From: Sycon ciliatum
Taxonomy: Eukaryota > Porifera > Calcarea > Leucosolenida > Sycettidae
Length of the DNA: 64,000 nucleotides
Direction of reading: 5' to 3'
Assembly (NCBI RefSeq): GCF_964019385.1
Contig: NC_088645.1
Coordinates: forward strand, 12,639,769 to 12,703,768
Shown: piece by piece, positions 21,500-31,451 of the stretch
How the letters are laid out: the number at the start of each line of letters is the position of its first letter
Numbering within the stretch: position 1 is the stretch's first letter
Notes under the pieces: model-generated
Seen by the model: only the letters and a program-made list of their open reading frames with translations
Told to the model about the DNA's origin: nothing
The model's database searches: none
Position numbers and translations under genes: made by a program

Positions 21500-21505
21500 T
21501 TTATT
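21500..21505 (-). terminator. Candidate poly(A) signal of peptide gene 2
   Basis: AATAAA on the minus strand, ~255 bp past the stop, in the same sequence context as in unit 1. Confidence 0.35.
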
Positions 21506-21758
21506 TAAAGGGTCACGGAGTATTGGATGTGGCCGCAAAGGGCAGAATCACATGTATGTACACCACTATGACATCATCAGAAAAGGCAAGCGGAATAGAG
21601 GTACATGATTATCCTGCTAACTGTATATAGAAACTAACTGTGGAGAAGCTACTATGTAGTCTAAGAACATAAGTATAGCTTGTAGATGCTGGCACTTACT
21701 CAGTACCACGGCAAAATGATGGAGAGATGATTGCTGACCGCGAGCAGCTTCGTCCAAT

Positions 21759-22055
21759 CTAGCGGCGGCGGCGGCGGCGACGGAGATCAAGGATAGTAGC
21801 AAGGACGTTTTCTATGCCTTCGACGGGAGCGTCATTACCGTTGACATCACCACCTCGAATGTATGGCAGCGCGCCACGTGGTAGATTGCCGTCAGCGGGG
21901 ATCTCCCTTGGTGGTTCGGGCTCAGCATGATGGATTGGAGGGAAAAGGGACCATTGCTGTGGCGGAGCAGCCTTAGCATCTGCCATGCCGGAGAAGACAC
22001 AAGCGACCAGGCAAACGGCGAGTGCCACTGCAGCAAGAAGAGGCGAGCACTTCAT
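21759..22055 (-). CDS. Small secreted peptide precursor, copy 2, unknown family
   Basis: 98 aa, paralogue of the gene at 19,707-20,000. It has the same signal peptide and mature region, with Val/Ile exchanges at three positions and one extra Arg in the terminal arginine run. The open frame extends upstream to 22,124. The start at 22,055 is chosen because the signal peptide begins there and the upstream part is not an open ATG frame in copy 1. The nearly complete protein identity beside non-coding differences suggests selection on the protein, but this was not calculated. The precursor is presumably secreted; a role in defence, signalling or matrix cannot be told apart. Confidence 0.6.
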   Translation of the reverse strand: MKCSPLLAAVALAVCLVACVFSGMADAKAAPPQQWSLFPPIHHAEPEPPREIPADGNLPRGALPYIRGGDVNGNDAPVEGIENVLATILDLRRRRRRR

Positions 22056-22203
22056 TCTTCCTGTTTGTAGATTCCAACGGCGGACGTCGAACAGTCGAAC
22101 AATTACGGGCAAAGGAGCAGACAATTGCTGTTGGTAGTTCTCCTTCAGCTGCTGGCTTCAGACTGGACGTTTGCGAATGAGATATCCTGGGGAGACATGG
22201 GCT

Positions 22204-22211
22204 CTTTTATA
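22204..22211 (-). promoter_or_regulatory. TATA box of peptide gene 2
   Basis: TATAAAAG on the minus strand, 149 bp before the start codon, with a C-rich tract upstream (G-rich on plus, ~22,240-22,260). Spacing matches gene 1 to within one base. Confidence 0.6.
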
Positions 22212-22501
22212 CTACACCAAGAGTCCATACCTCTCCGGAGGGGGGGGGGGAGGGGAGGGGTACTATTGACTTTCGACAACTCGTACAGCCAGTCCTAAAT
22301 GGCTGGTTCACCCTAAAGACGTGTAACAGTTGCAATAAACAGTGTAGGGCGTCTGCGATGACAGACCGCCGCATTGCTGGACAAACCCATACACACAACC
22401 TGGAGGCTTCCAAGGGATCACTACACCTGTGTGGATTGCGTTATTGCGCACATGGGTGGGCCCCTGATCTACACCCTATGCAAGATAGCAAGAGTACAGT
22501 T

Positions 22502-22523
22502 TGAAGTACATGATTGTACTTCA
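22502..22523. repeat. 22-bp palindrome at the unit 2 boundary
   Basis: Arms TGAAGTACA and TGTACTTCA with a TGAT centre. It lies exactly where unit 1 has its 35-bp hAT-like insertion. Confidence 0.5.
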
Positions 22524-23190
22524 CACCTGTGTGTACAGTATCACTCATTGCAGGTTGCATGCGTCTGCCCAGTGTTGACTCCGAGACCCACGGTCGGACG
22601 AGCTGCCCAGGCCTCACCACCACTGCCGTTTCCGTGCTGCCTTCTCGACACATACGTATGTACACTGTATATCATGTACACATTCACATGTCTGAAGGTT
22701 TGTGGTTTTCCAATTAAAAAAAAGAAAAAAAGCACGTGATGACATGATGCACAGTTCAGGAAATCCATTGCTAAATGGAGGGGGGGGGGGGGCGATAATC
22801 CCCCCCCCCCATATTCCCCGCTACTGCTGTATATAGCAGAGTGCACATCGCCTACCATAATAGCTGGTCTATGCCCTGCCCCTGCTCGGCCTGCTGCCTC
22901 CTACCCCCCCCCCCCCCCTCCTCCCCATCTACACCTAGCAATGGGTTTCCTGAACCGTGCATCATTGCATGGCTTGCAACCTGTACGGTTTCCGGTACCT
23001 ACCTACAGAGCTGGGGGGAAGGGGCCTGAATTTCCAAACCTTGACTATGTACATGTATGCATCACCCATGAGTACGTGGGGGATACCGTTGTGATCGAAA
23101 TGCTAAACATTTCAAAGTACGAAACGGAAGTAGTCGGCGCACGATGGCTGTCTCCTGTTCACACTCGAATTTTTGCAGATCATATCATAC
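22524..23190. other. Low-complexity region, no gene recognised
   Basis: Contains facing poly-G and poly-C tracts (22,779-22,813) that could pair as a hairpin or form G-quadruplexes, and another poly-C run at ~22,903-22,918. No gene was recognised. Confidence 0.5.
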
Positions 23191-23485
23191 ACAAGGTATG
23201 AAAGATCATGGTATAGCCGGATCAATCAAAAAATACTTCGGGCGGTCCGGGGGATACACGGTAAATACATGGACATGTAACAGTACCTACAATGCTCTAT
23301 TCCAGGGAGCAAGTGTGCACTCTACTGCCTGCATTGTAGCCACTAAGTTAGAGGCACGTATATGTAGTCTTCAGAAACCTTCACCGTTCACAAAATGTAG
23401 GATTGCAACACGATATTATGAGAACAGTCAGAACTTGGTGCATTCTCTGTTGTGTTTCATGCATGTGTTGATAAGTGTGAACCAG
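23191..23485 (+). repeat. Repeat R1, copy B, left part
   Basis: Begins ACAAGGTATGAAAGATCATG and matches copies A and C. It is interrupted after ACCAG (23,481-23,485) by the BEL/Pao element and resumes at 29,158. Confidence 0.75.
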
Positions 23486-23825
23486 TGTTGTAAACCACCA
23501 GTTCTCAATTGGGAAAGGCCTTCGCGCTTATGGCATTGTATTCGTTGAAATGTTGTATTTCGACTCCGCCGTACCGCTGATGTTGCTGCATGGCATACGC
23601 TATATGCGTTGTGTGCGTTTTGCTGTATACGCTGTTATGTCCAGTTTTATATGCTTATGTTTTGCATGTACGCTGTTTCTGCATGCTATAAATAGCTGGT
23701 GTTATTAGTGTTCATTGTTAATTATCAGATGAAGTGAAATATACTGTGTAAAGGAAAAGAGTTGTCCTCGTGCCGTGTGGTCGTACGATCCTGACAATTT
23801 AGAGAATCTTAGAGGGTTCATAACA
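23486..23825 (+). repeat. 5' LTR of BEL/Pao element
   Basis: 340 bp, TGTTGTAAACC...TTCATAACA. It carries a TATA-like TATAAATA at 23,687-23,694, probably the element's promoter. Confidence 0.95.
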
Positions 23826-23827
23826 TT

Positions 23828-23845
23828 TGGCGACCACGCCAGGAT
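23828..23845 (+). promoter_or_regulatory. Primer-binding site candidate
   Basis: TGGCGACCACGCCAGGAT starts two bases after the 5' LTR. A TGG start fits pairing with the CCA end of a tRNA. The tRNA was not identified. Confidence 0.5.
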
Positions 23846-23855
23846 AGGAGCGAGC

Positions 23856-26800
23856 ATGGCAGAGCAACTACACAATTTGGAAGCCAGCTTTATCGCCAAT
23901 GGAGTTCGGTTAGGATTAGAAGGCGAGTTGTTGATGGAACATGTGGAGCAGAGGCTCCAACAGTACGAGGAGCGTGAGGAGCGCAGTGCCAGACGGCGAG
24001 AGGAGGCGCTCCGCACCGAGTTTGACAAAACACTAAAGGACATTAACGAGCGCATCGCCAATGCGTATGAGGGTGATGGTAAAGCCGCGATGGGAGGTAC
24101 AGAGGAAGCTCCCAGTAACAGCGGGGGGCGTCAACCGTTGATGAAAATCCCCTCATATGATGGAACGCAGCCATTGGAGCGTTATCTTGACCTGTTCGAG
24201 GACATCTGCTCCAAGAACGAGTTCGAAGAAAGCGAATGGCTGCTGCGACTGCGCATCGCGCTAGCGGGTAGCAAAGCGGAGAGGATATGTATTGGATGCA
24301 ATAATTACGAGGAAGCGAAGCGAGAGTTGCTCGCCTCGCTCGGAAAGACTCCGGATAAAGCGTGGAAGACATTGCTGACAGGCAAGCAGCGGTCAGATGA
24401 GTCGTTTCACCAATACGTTGTCCGTGTTTGCCGAGAAGTAGAAGTGTGGGCCACACTCGCTATGACAGAAGATGGCGAGGTGGACACCAAGTATAGCGCC
24501 GATATAGGTAAAATGTCCCCGGTGCTGCAAGCAATGGCAAAGCAGGTAATCTTGGAGCAATGCGGACCTGAGATGAAGACGTACCTGGTCGAACGGCAGT
24601 GCTATGGGATGTCACTGCGCCAGGTACAGGAGCACGGCGCGTCTTACCAGGTCGCGCACGGACGACAGGGTGATACTGCCAGGAAGATAGTAGAACGATC
24701 CGTGCCAAGGCCCACGGCGTCGGCACAGTGCATGGCGATATCGGTCGCAGATGCAGAGAAGCAGCTAAAGTCGCTGCCACTGGAAGGGAGAAAGGGTTTT
24801 CTGCAGCGAGAGAGACTCTGCTGGAACTGCCTTAAGTATGGCCATATGGCCAGAGAATGTCGGTCAGGCTCGAGATGCACGAAATGCCAGAGGAAACACC
24901 ACCTGCTAATACATGAGGTGTTGGATAGAGCAGGTTCCAGCCGGGAGAAACCGACTGAGATAGTTACGGAGAAGAATGTTGGGTCGTGCTGTCTACACTC
25001 GCCAAGTGTGCGGCTGATGACCGGAGTGGCACGAGTTGAGGGAAGAACTCGAAACGCGAAGGTTCGCGTGTTCCTGGACTCGGGTGCTGAGGCGTCATTC
25101 GTGACTGCAGCGTTGGTGTCAGCCATCGATGCAGAACACGTTGGGGTTGAAAATGTAGAGGTGAAGCCGTTCGGCGCGGAACCAACCCAACAGCGCATGG
25201 ATAAGTACGCCATCACGATCCAGGGTAGCTCCGCTAGCATTCGGGTACGCGCGTTCGTGAAACCAACGCTTGAGATGGACCTGAAGTGCGCAAGTCCGCA
25301 GACCATTGCCCAGTGGCACAGTTGGGGAGTAGAGCTGAGTGACAAGCCTCAACAAGGGACATCAGACGAAATACATATGCTGATTGGTGCAGACTATATC
25401 AACGCGGTACTGCACAGCAAGAAGGAAGTTAATGGTGAGACGGTGTGGAACACAGAGATAGGTAATGTATTATCTGGTCCAGCGTCTGCACTAAGTCGAA
25501 ACAGTCAGCCGGTGACTGTGTCATGTGTCACAGCCCACATTGAACAACTATGGCAGTTGGATGAACCTCCAGAACAACATCAGCACCTGCCATCTTTCCC
25601 GCTATGTCGCCAGGGCAGCGGGTACCAAGTGGGTCTCTTGTGGCGAAATGAGCGTCGCCCAACGGATAACTTTGGTCAAGCTAGAGTCATCGCAACGCGG
25701 CTTCTTGAAAAGCTGAAGAGGAATGGGAAGCGTGCGCTCTATGATGATGTGCTGATCAGGGAGTACCGCGAGCTTGGAGCAATTGAGCTGGAGCCATGTG
25801 AGAGCGATGCCGGGTACTATGTACCGCATCATGGTGTATTCCGCGAGCACGCTGCAACCACGAAGTTAAGAGTGGTGTTCAATGCCTCGGCGACGGCTCC
25901 AGATGGCAAGTCGTTGAACGACATGGTTGACCCTGGACCGTCGCTATTACCGAGTCTCGCAGGTATGCTATTACGGTTCCGTGAATATAAGAGCGCGCTG
26001 CAAGCGGACATCCGCAAGGCTTTCTTCATGGTCGCGGTTAATCCCGAAGACCGTCCGTACCTGCGTTTCTTGTGGCCCGGTCGAAGCGACAGCGATGAAC
26101 TGTTAACCTGGAGGCTAACGAAACTGCCATTTGGCGTAAACTGCTCGCCGTACATGCTTACTGCGGTGATTCAGCCTCACTTGAAGGAGCTACGGGCGTT
26201 GTCTGCACCCAAAGAGCGAGATCGTATTGATCTCTTGCTCACGAGTTTCTACGTTGACGATTTGGTCTCCAGTGTGTCAAATGCCTCGGAAGCCAAGGAG
26301 ATGCAAGAGTTCAGCGTGCGTGTGCTTACGGATGCTGGCGTGGAGTTACGCAAGTGGCGAGGCAACGAAATCCCGTGCGATCCAGAGGCCGGAGATAAAG
26401 TCCTCGGTCTGAAATGGAAAACCAGTGATGACTTGCTCAGCATAGCAGCGCTAGGCGAGTCCGATAGGCCGTCTGTTTGGACCCGGCGATCCCTCCTCAA
26501 GTGTGTTGCATCAGTGTTTGATCCGCTAGGTCTAGCAGCACCGGCAGTTGTGCCGGGAAAGATACTGCTACAGCAAGCCTGGAAAGTCGGAGGCGACTGG
26601 GATGATATGTTGCCTGATGGCATCGCAGCCGCATGTGCGCAATGGTGGGGAGAGTTGGCCGAAGTGGTGAGCATTGACATACCACGTTGGATTTGCTGCA
26701 ATCTTGACACGCCGATTGCGCTTCATGCCTTCGCCGATGCCAGTGAGAAAGCGTTTGGATGTTGTTTGTATGCAGTCGTCAATGGACAGTCGCACTTGGT

Positions 26801-28769
26801 ATTTGCCAAGGCCAAAGTGTCACCTGTGTCTCCGCCCACGTTAGCCCGCCTTGAGTTACAAGCAGTATGTTTAGCGGCTCGCTACGCTGAGTTTGTGGTG
26901 AAGGAGCTGCGTGTTACCGTCACGCAAGTCTATGGCTGGACTGACAGTCTCACTACCGTTCATTGGATCAGTAATCCATCGTACAAATGGAAAACATTTG
27001 TGGCTAACCGCGTCAGTCAAGTCCAAGAGATATCGAAGAAGGTCGGCATTGTGTGGAACCATTGCCCGGGCCTTCACAACCCAGCAGATTTACCGTCGCG
27101 AGGGAGTAGTGCACAGCAGATCCGTAGTCCGTTCTGGAGGGGCGGACCAACCTGGATCACGGAGCCCAATGACTGGCCCACCGCATCCTCAACCGCAGCT
27201 ACAGATGAGTCCAGTGTAGAAGTACGAGTGTCAGCCACCACCTGTAGTCGAGAATCTGATAAGGAATGGTGGCTCCGATTCAGTAAATGGTCGAGGGCAC
27301 AGGGCATGGTGACTCGGATGTTGCAGTGGAAGCACACTGAGCCTCGTGCTGAACTCTATTTTGCAGCAGACAACGTATTGTACCGCATCGTTCAAGCCGC
27401 ATGTTTCGCTGAGGATCTTGAGCTGATCAAGCAAGGTCAACCAGTGAAGCCCGGGTCGAGGGTGTATCAGCTTGCACCGTTTCTGGATGAGCATGGAGTG
27501 CTCAGAGCCGGGGGACGACTTCAGCACAGCGAGTTGGCGTATGGAGCCAAGCACCCAGTCCTGTTAGGCAAACATCATCTGACCGATTTGCTGTTGGAGA
27601 AAATGCATGTTGAAAGGATGCACCAAGGTGTAGAAGGAGTCTTGTCGTTTATCCGTCAGAAATTCTGGATTATCGGTGGTCGACGAGCGCTACGCAACAT
27701 TACTCAGCGATGTGTTACATGCCGCCGCTACAAGGCTAAGGCTGCCTCAGAAGTCTGCCCGCCGCTGCCAGAAGACCGAGTTGTTCACGAGAGGCCGTTC
27801 GCAACTACCGGCATCGACTATGCTGGTCCGTTGTACGTGCGCCGTGGTGAGTCATCTCCGAAGGTATGGATAGCATTGTTTGTGTGTGCCACCACCAGAG
27901 CAGTTCACTTGGAGGTGGTCGATAGTTTAAGTACCGAGTCATTTTTGATGGCATTTCGGAAGTTTGTCGCGAGACGTAGTTTGCCGTCTCGGATCAGGTC
28001 TGACAACGCTACAACGTTCAAGGCGGCATCTGACAAACTGAGTGTGCCATGGATGTTCAATCCTCCAGCTGCACCATGGCATGGAGGCTTCTATGAGCGA
28101 ATGGTTGGTACAGTGAAGAGTGCCTTGAAAAAGGTAATGGGAACAGCGTTTCTGAAGGTTCAGGAGCTTGAGACCATCTTGTATGAGGTTGAAGCAGTGG
28201 TGAATAGTCGTCCGTTAACTTATGTGTCTGATAGCCTGGATGAGCCACCAGTAACCCCTGCAATGATGATGGGTAACATTTGGATGTCGTCAGCGAAGCC
28301 AGCAGGTACCCCGGACGCTACGCATATGTCAGCGAGATTGCGTTACCTCAGTCAGACACTGAAGCATGTCAAGAATCGTTGGGAGGTGGAGTACCTAAGT
28401 CAGCTGAACAAGCACCAACAGACCATGTCGCGCCCTTTAGCTGTGGGTGATGTTGTCTTTGTTCTCGATGATACCAAGCGCAAACAGTTCTGGCGTTTGG
28501 GACGGATCATCGAGTTATTCCCTGGTCGAGATGGCAAGCGTCGTGTTGCCAAGGTTAAGTTGAGTACCAGTACCCTGTTGAGGCCGATCCAAAGGTTAGT
28601 GCCATTAGAAGTATCGTCACAGGACGTGGCTCCTGGGCTTGCCGATACCGCTCAACCTGCTATCGTCCCTCAGCAGCCAGCGTATGAACCGCCGGCACCG
28701 TTACCACCACCACGGCAGCAGGAGATGACGCGTTCTGGGCGCGTAGTCAGAGCCCCGGATCGTTTTTGA
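23856..28769 (+). CDS. BEL/Pao gag-pol polyprotein
   Basis: 1,637 aa from the first ATG after the 5' LTR; the open frame also extends upstream into the LTR from a GTG. Domains in order: gag region (residues ~1-300), CCHC-type zinc knuckle starting CWNC (~322) plus a second Cys/His cluster, aspartic protease LDSGAE (D408), reverse transcriptase with ADIRKAFF (D718) and YVDD (D801, D802), RNase H with FADAS (D961), integrase HHCC zinc domain (H1251 onward), integrase core with D1321, D1383 and E1414, and a C-terminal tail. This order is typical of BEL/Pao. No stop or frameshift is seen, so the element may be active. It copies its RNA into DNA and integrates it; gag forms the particle. Confidence 0.93.
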   Translation: MAEQLHNLEASFIANGVRLGLEGELLMEHVEQRLQQYEEREERSARRREEALRTEFDKTLKDINERIANAYEGDGKAAMGGTEEAPSNSGGRQPLMKIPSYDGTQPLERYLDLFEDICSKNEFEESEWLLRLRIALAGSKAERICIGCNNYEEAKRELLASLGKTPDKAWKTLLTGKQRSDESFHQYVVRVCREVEVWATLAMTEDGEVDTKYSADIGKMSPVLQAMAKQVILEQCGPEMKTYLVERQCYGMSLRQVQEHGASYQVAHGRQGDTARKIVERSVPRPTASAQCMAISVADAEKQLKSLPLEGRKGFLQRERLCWNCLKYGHMARECRSGSRCTKCQRKHHLLIHEVLDRAGSSREKPTEIVTEKNVGSCCLHSPSVRLMTGVARVEGRTRNAKVRVFLDSGAEASFVTAALVSAIDAEHVGVENVEVKPFGAEPTQQRMDKYAITIQGSSASIRVRAFVKPTLEMDLKCASPQTIAQWHSWGVELSDKPQQGTSDEIHMLIGADYINAVLHSKKEVNGETVWNTEIGNVLSGPASALSRNSQPVTVSCVTAHIEQLWQLDEPPEQHQHLPSFPLCRQGSGYQVGLLWRNERRPTDNFGQARVIATRLLEKLKRNGKRALYDDVLIREYRELGAIELEPCESDAGYYVPHHGVFREHAATTKLRVVFNASATAPDGKSLNDMVDPGPSLLPSLAGMLLRFREYKSALQADIRKAFFMVAVNPEDRPYLRFLWPGRSDSDELLTWRLTKLPFGVNCSPYMLTAVIQPHLKELRALSAPKERDRIDLLLTSFYVDDLVSSVSNASEAKEMQEFSVRVLTDAGVELRKWRGNEIPCDPEAGDKVLGLKWKTSDDLLSIAALGESDRPSVWTRRSLLKCVASVFDPLGLAAPAVVPGKILLQQAWKVGGDWDDMLPDGIAAACAQWWGELAEVVSIDIPRWICCNLDTPIALHAFADASEKAFGCCLYAVVNGQSHLVFAKAKVSPVSPPTLARLELQAVCLAARYAEFVVKELRVTVTQVYGWTDSLTTVHWISNPSYKWKTFVANRVSQVQEISKKVGIVWNHCPGLHNPADLPSRGSSAQQIRSPFWRGGPTWITEPNDWPTASSTAATDESSVEVRVSATTCSRESDKEWWLRFSKWSRAQGMVTRMLQWKHTEPRAELYFAADNVLYRIVQAACFAEDLELIKQGQPVKPGSRVYQLAPFLDEHGVLRAGGRLQHSELAYGAKHPVLLGKHHLTDLLLEKMHVERMHQGVEGVLSFIRQKFWIIGGRRALRNITQRCVTCRRYKAKAASEVCPPLPEDRVVHERPFATTGIDYAGPLYVRRGESSPKVWIALFVCATTRAVHLEVVDSLSTESFLMAFRKFVARRSLPSRIRSDNATTFKAASDKLSVPWMFNPPAAPWHGGFYERMVGTVKSALKKVMGTAFLKVQELETILYEVEAVVNSRPLTYVSDSLDEPPVTPAMMMGNIWMSSAKPAGTPDATHMSARLRYLSQTLKHVKNRWEVEYLSQLNKHQQTMSRPLAVGDVVFVLDDTKRKQFWRLGRIIELFPGRDGKRRVAKVKLSTSTLLRPIQRLVPLEVSSQDVAPGLADTAQPAIVPQQPAYEPPAPLPPPRQQEMTRSGRVVRAPDRF

Positions 28770-28806
28770 CTTGTGTGCATTGTTGTACGGCGGTGAGAAG
28801 CCCTTT

Positions 28807-28817
28807 GGTGGGGAGAA
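28807..28817 (+). promoter_or_regulatory. Polypurine tract candidate
   Basis: GGTGGGGAGAA lies immediately before the 3' LTR, the position expected for plus-strand priming. Confidence 0.6.
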
Positions 28818-29157
28818 TGTTGTAAACCACCAGTTCTCAATTGGGAAAGGCCTTCGCGCTTATGGCATTGTATTCGTTGAAATGTTGTATTTCGACTCCG
28901 CCGTACCGCTGATGTTGCTGCATGGCATACGCTATATGCGTTGTGTGCGTTTTGCTGTATACGCTGTTATGTCCAGTTTTATATGCTTATGTTTTGCATG
29001 TACGCTGTTTCTGCATGCTATAAATAGCTGGTGTTATTAGTGTTCATTGTTAATTATCAGATGAAGTGAAATATACTGTGTAAAGGAAAAGAGTTGTCCT
29101 CGTGCCGTGTGGTCGTACGATCCTGACAATTTAGAGAATCTTAGAGGGTTCATAACA
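28818..29157 (+). repeat. 3' LTR of BEL/Pao element
   Basis: 340 bp, matching the 5' LTR throughout by eye. It ends CATAACA and is followed by the ACCAG target duplication. Confidence 0.95.
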
Positions 29158-29690
29158 ACCAGACTCACATCAGCCCTTTCCCAAAGATGCCATAATGTTT
29201 CGCAACTTATGCTTTTCCAGGCCCGTCGCACCGACTTTGGTGGACCATGGAAGGGAGGGGGTCCGGGGCTGTACCTCGGTCAAAATTTCAAAAATTGAAG
29301 CATTTCCGGGTATTTGGTACCATTTCAGTGTAACTACAATGAAAGAATTTTTGATTCTGCAACAAACCAAGAAGAAGCTACGATCGGGAACATGGGTTCT
29401 TCATTATCCTCCGCCGGGAAAAATGATTCAAAAATTCAAAAATTGAAACCAATTGAAAGGATTTTCAGGCATTTGGTGCCATTTCAGTGCAATGAAAGAG
29501 ATTTTTGATTCTGCAATAAACCACGATCGGGGACAAGGTTTCTTTATTATTAAAAATAAATAAAAAACGGCCGAAAAAGTGGGGCGGCCTCAGCCTGTGA
29601 CTGTGACGTCCTTGTTTTCGCAACCGTGTCAAAACAAGTGCTAGTTGCTGAAATCGCATCCATATCTTCAGAAAATGCTCAACAGTTCCT
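29158..29690 (+). repeat. Repeat R1, copy B, right part
   Basis: Continuation of R1 after the BEL/Pao insertion, collinear with copy A from 17,944 onward, with some deletions. Confidence 0.75.
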
Positions 29691-29769
29691 AATAATTATC
29701 GCAACGTAAAATTGGAGAGTTCTTGTACAAAACCACTAAAAAAGGAGCAGGAATGGCAGAAGTGTAGCA

Positions 29770-30307
29770 ACAGCAAAGTCTGAGCAAACCCGTTCACCCC
29801 TTCCTTCTGTGAACCAACACTTTACACAATGCCAGTAGCCTGTTACATGTGTCATGACAAAATATACCAGGAGTCCAGATACCCATTCCTCACCCTCACC
29901 ACACAAGAAGACCAAAGCTACACTCTAGGGCCAAGTTCCAAGCAACAGAGAAGCAACAAGAACAACAACCACAACCGATCGACGCAAAGCATCGACCTAC
30001 ATGTATATACTGCTATATGACTGTACTAGTAGCGTGCAAGCTGAAGGAGCGAAGCGAGCGAGCAGCCAGCACAGCATGAATAGTGATATGTTTCCCAACG
30101 CTATTCATAGACGAGACACATCGACGCCACGGCAAACACTTGACAAAGATACATAGAGGAGCAGACGGAATACAATACAGATAGCAACACACGGACACGA
30201 CACATGTATCCTAGATCATTCCAGTGCACGGAAAAGGGAATGCACATTTTCGTAACTACCGTTGATCTACCGTTTCTCTGAAATGAGTTTGAAGGCAGAC
30301 GAGAAAT
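29770..30307 (+). repeat. Third copy of the duplication's first segment, interrupted
   Basis: Matches 18,555-18,740 and 20,790-20,970. It is split by a ~353-bp insert (29,851-30,203) flanked by ACATGT on both sides and breaks off at 30,307. Confidence 0.65.
29851..30203. mobile_element. Unclassified insert with 6-bp flanking repeat
   Basis: Absent from the other two copies of this repeat. ACATGT flanks it at 29,845-29,850 and 30,204-30,209. There is no coding frame or tRNA head, and the ends (GTCATGAC and CACGAC) are only weakly inverted. Confidence 0.45.
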
Positions 30308-30405
30308 TAGTAGCCATTGGCGGACTATGCTCGGCCAATCGTCAAATTTTGCTTTTGATTATGCCACAATTATGCCAACAAATATGCTGAATTATGGTGA
30401 ATTAA

Positions 30406-31451
30406 GGGGGCACATCACCCAAAAATTCGCTGAAAAATCGAATTTGTAAATTCATATTGAGTGCTACGTCAGTTGAAAGAGCATGAATAGCTGCAAATTC
30501 TCTGAAAACTGTGTCCCTATCTGACCAGCCGTTCAAGAGTTATGGCCGAAAATGTGCCCTTGCAAGGAAAGATTTTTTTGTTGCATGCTGTCATTTGTTG
30601 GCAGCACTGTATTTGAATGTGAGCAGACCGTGCGCAACTTGTCGTATTATGGAAACACGCGAAAGTGTGCAGAATTTTGCCCCAAGTCCAAAAAAGTCCA
30701 AAAAATCACGTTAAAAAACCACGTATTGGGCTGCACGGCGGCGGGCGAAGCCCGCCGCCGTGCAGCAGGACTTTTGCCAGCACCCTCGTGACGTTGCAGA
30801 TATGTGGCTTGATTATTGTAGTTGACGTTGATTTAGTGACTTTGGCAAGTTTGAGTCGTGTCAAGAAGTCAGGTAGGATTCAGTACTAGGCAGTAGTGAA
30901 ACGTGAGTGGCAGTCTTTGCCGGTTTCTGAGGGCATCCTGGATTTGGTGTGCAGCGCTGTGGAAATGGCTTGCTGTGGAGGTTCCAGCACTGGATGTTGT
31001 ATCAAAGGTACGACCTCGTAGCACGTGCTAAACCTAAAAAAATTCAAAAATAGACTTGGGCCTGTGGGAGTCCGCGAGAGAACGCCCACTCGTTCCGTTG
31101 TGACAGATTCCAGGGCCACGTAGAGGGGCCCTACCCCACCACCCATGGCTGCTTCTGGACTTGTTTTAGGTTTGGGTCCCGCGCACGGACAGAATGGGCA
31201 GGAAAATGTGAAAAAAATGTAAATGCATTTGTTTGGCTCCTGGGTGGCTCGCACACCGTGGCACTATGCCGGAAATTTGAGTTTTTCCGGCCTGGAAAGC
31301 CTGTCAGTGAGGCGCAAGAACTTGTAAATCATGTCCTGAGGGCCAGCATAGTGGCAGGAGTGTGTGGTCAAAATTTCACTCAAATCCACTGAGAAACACC
31401 AAAGTTACGGTCAAATGAATGCCATATGAAATTTTTGGGTGATGTGCCCCC
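30406..31451 (+). mobile_element. TTAA-type TIR element, unit 1 (reference unit)
   Basis: Flanked by TTAA at 30,402-30,405 and 31,452-31,455. It is non-coding. A perfect 16-bp GC-rich hairpin lies at 30,731-30,765. The other complete units start every 1,050 bp up to 43,006. Confidence 0.85.
30731..30765. repeat. GC-rich perfect hairpin, repeated in every unit
   Basis: Arms CTGCACGGCGGCGGGC and GCCCGCCGCCGTGCAG with a GAA loop. Present at the same place in all 13 units (steps of 1,050 bp). Confidence 0.9.

Larger units (their letters stand above)
20782..22506. repeat. Segmental duplication, unit 2
   Basis: About 1.7 kb collinear with 18,549-20,446 in the same orientation, with point differences and small gaps. 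It carries the second peptide gene. It lacks the ~190-bp insert of unit 1. Confidence 0.85.
23486..29157 (+). mobile_element. Complete BEL/Pao LTR retrotransposon
   Basis: 5,672 bp with 340-bp LTRs at both ends (TG...CA), a primer-binding-site candidate, one long gag-pol frame, a polypurine tract, and a 5-bp target duplication ACCAG at 23,481-23,485 and 29,158-29,162. No LTR difference was found by eye, so insertion is recent. It sits inside R1 copy B. Confidence 0.95.

Noticed and set aside
23144-23548. 134-aa plus-strand frame at the R1/BEL junction
   Set aside because: It runs across a repeat boundary into the LTR and is not conserved in other R1 copies.
24644-25345. Minus-strand frames inside the BEL/Pao element
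   Set aside because: They are shadows of the gag-pol frame, without domains of their own.
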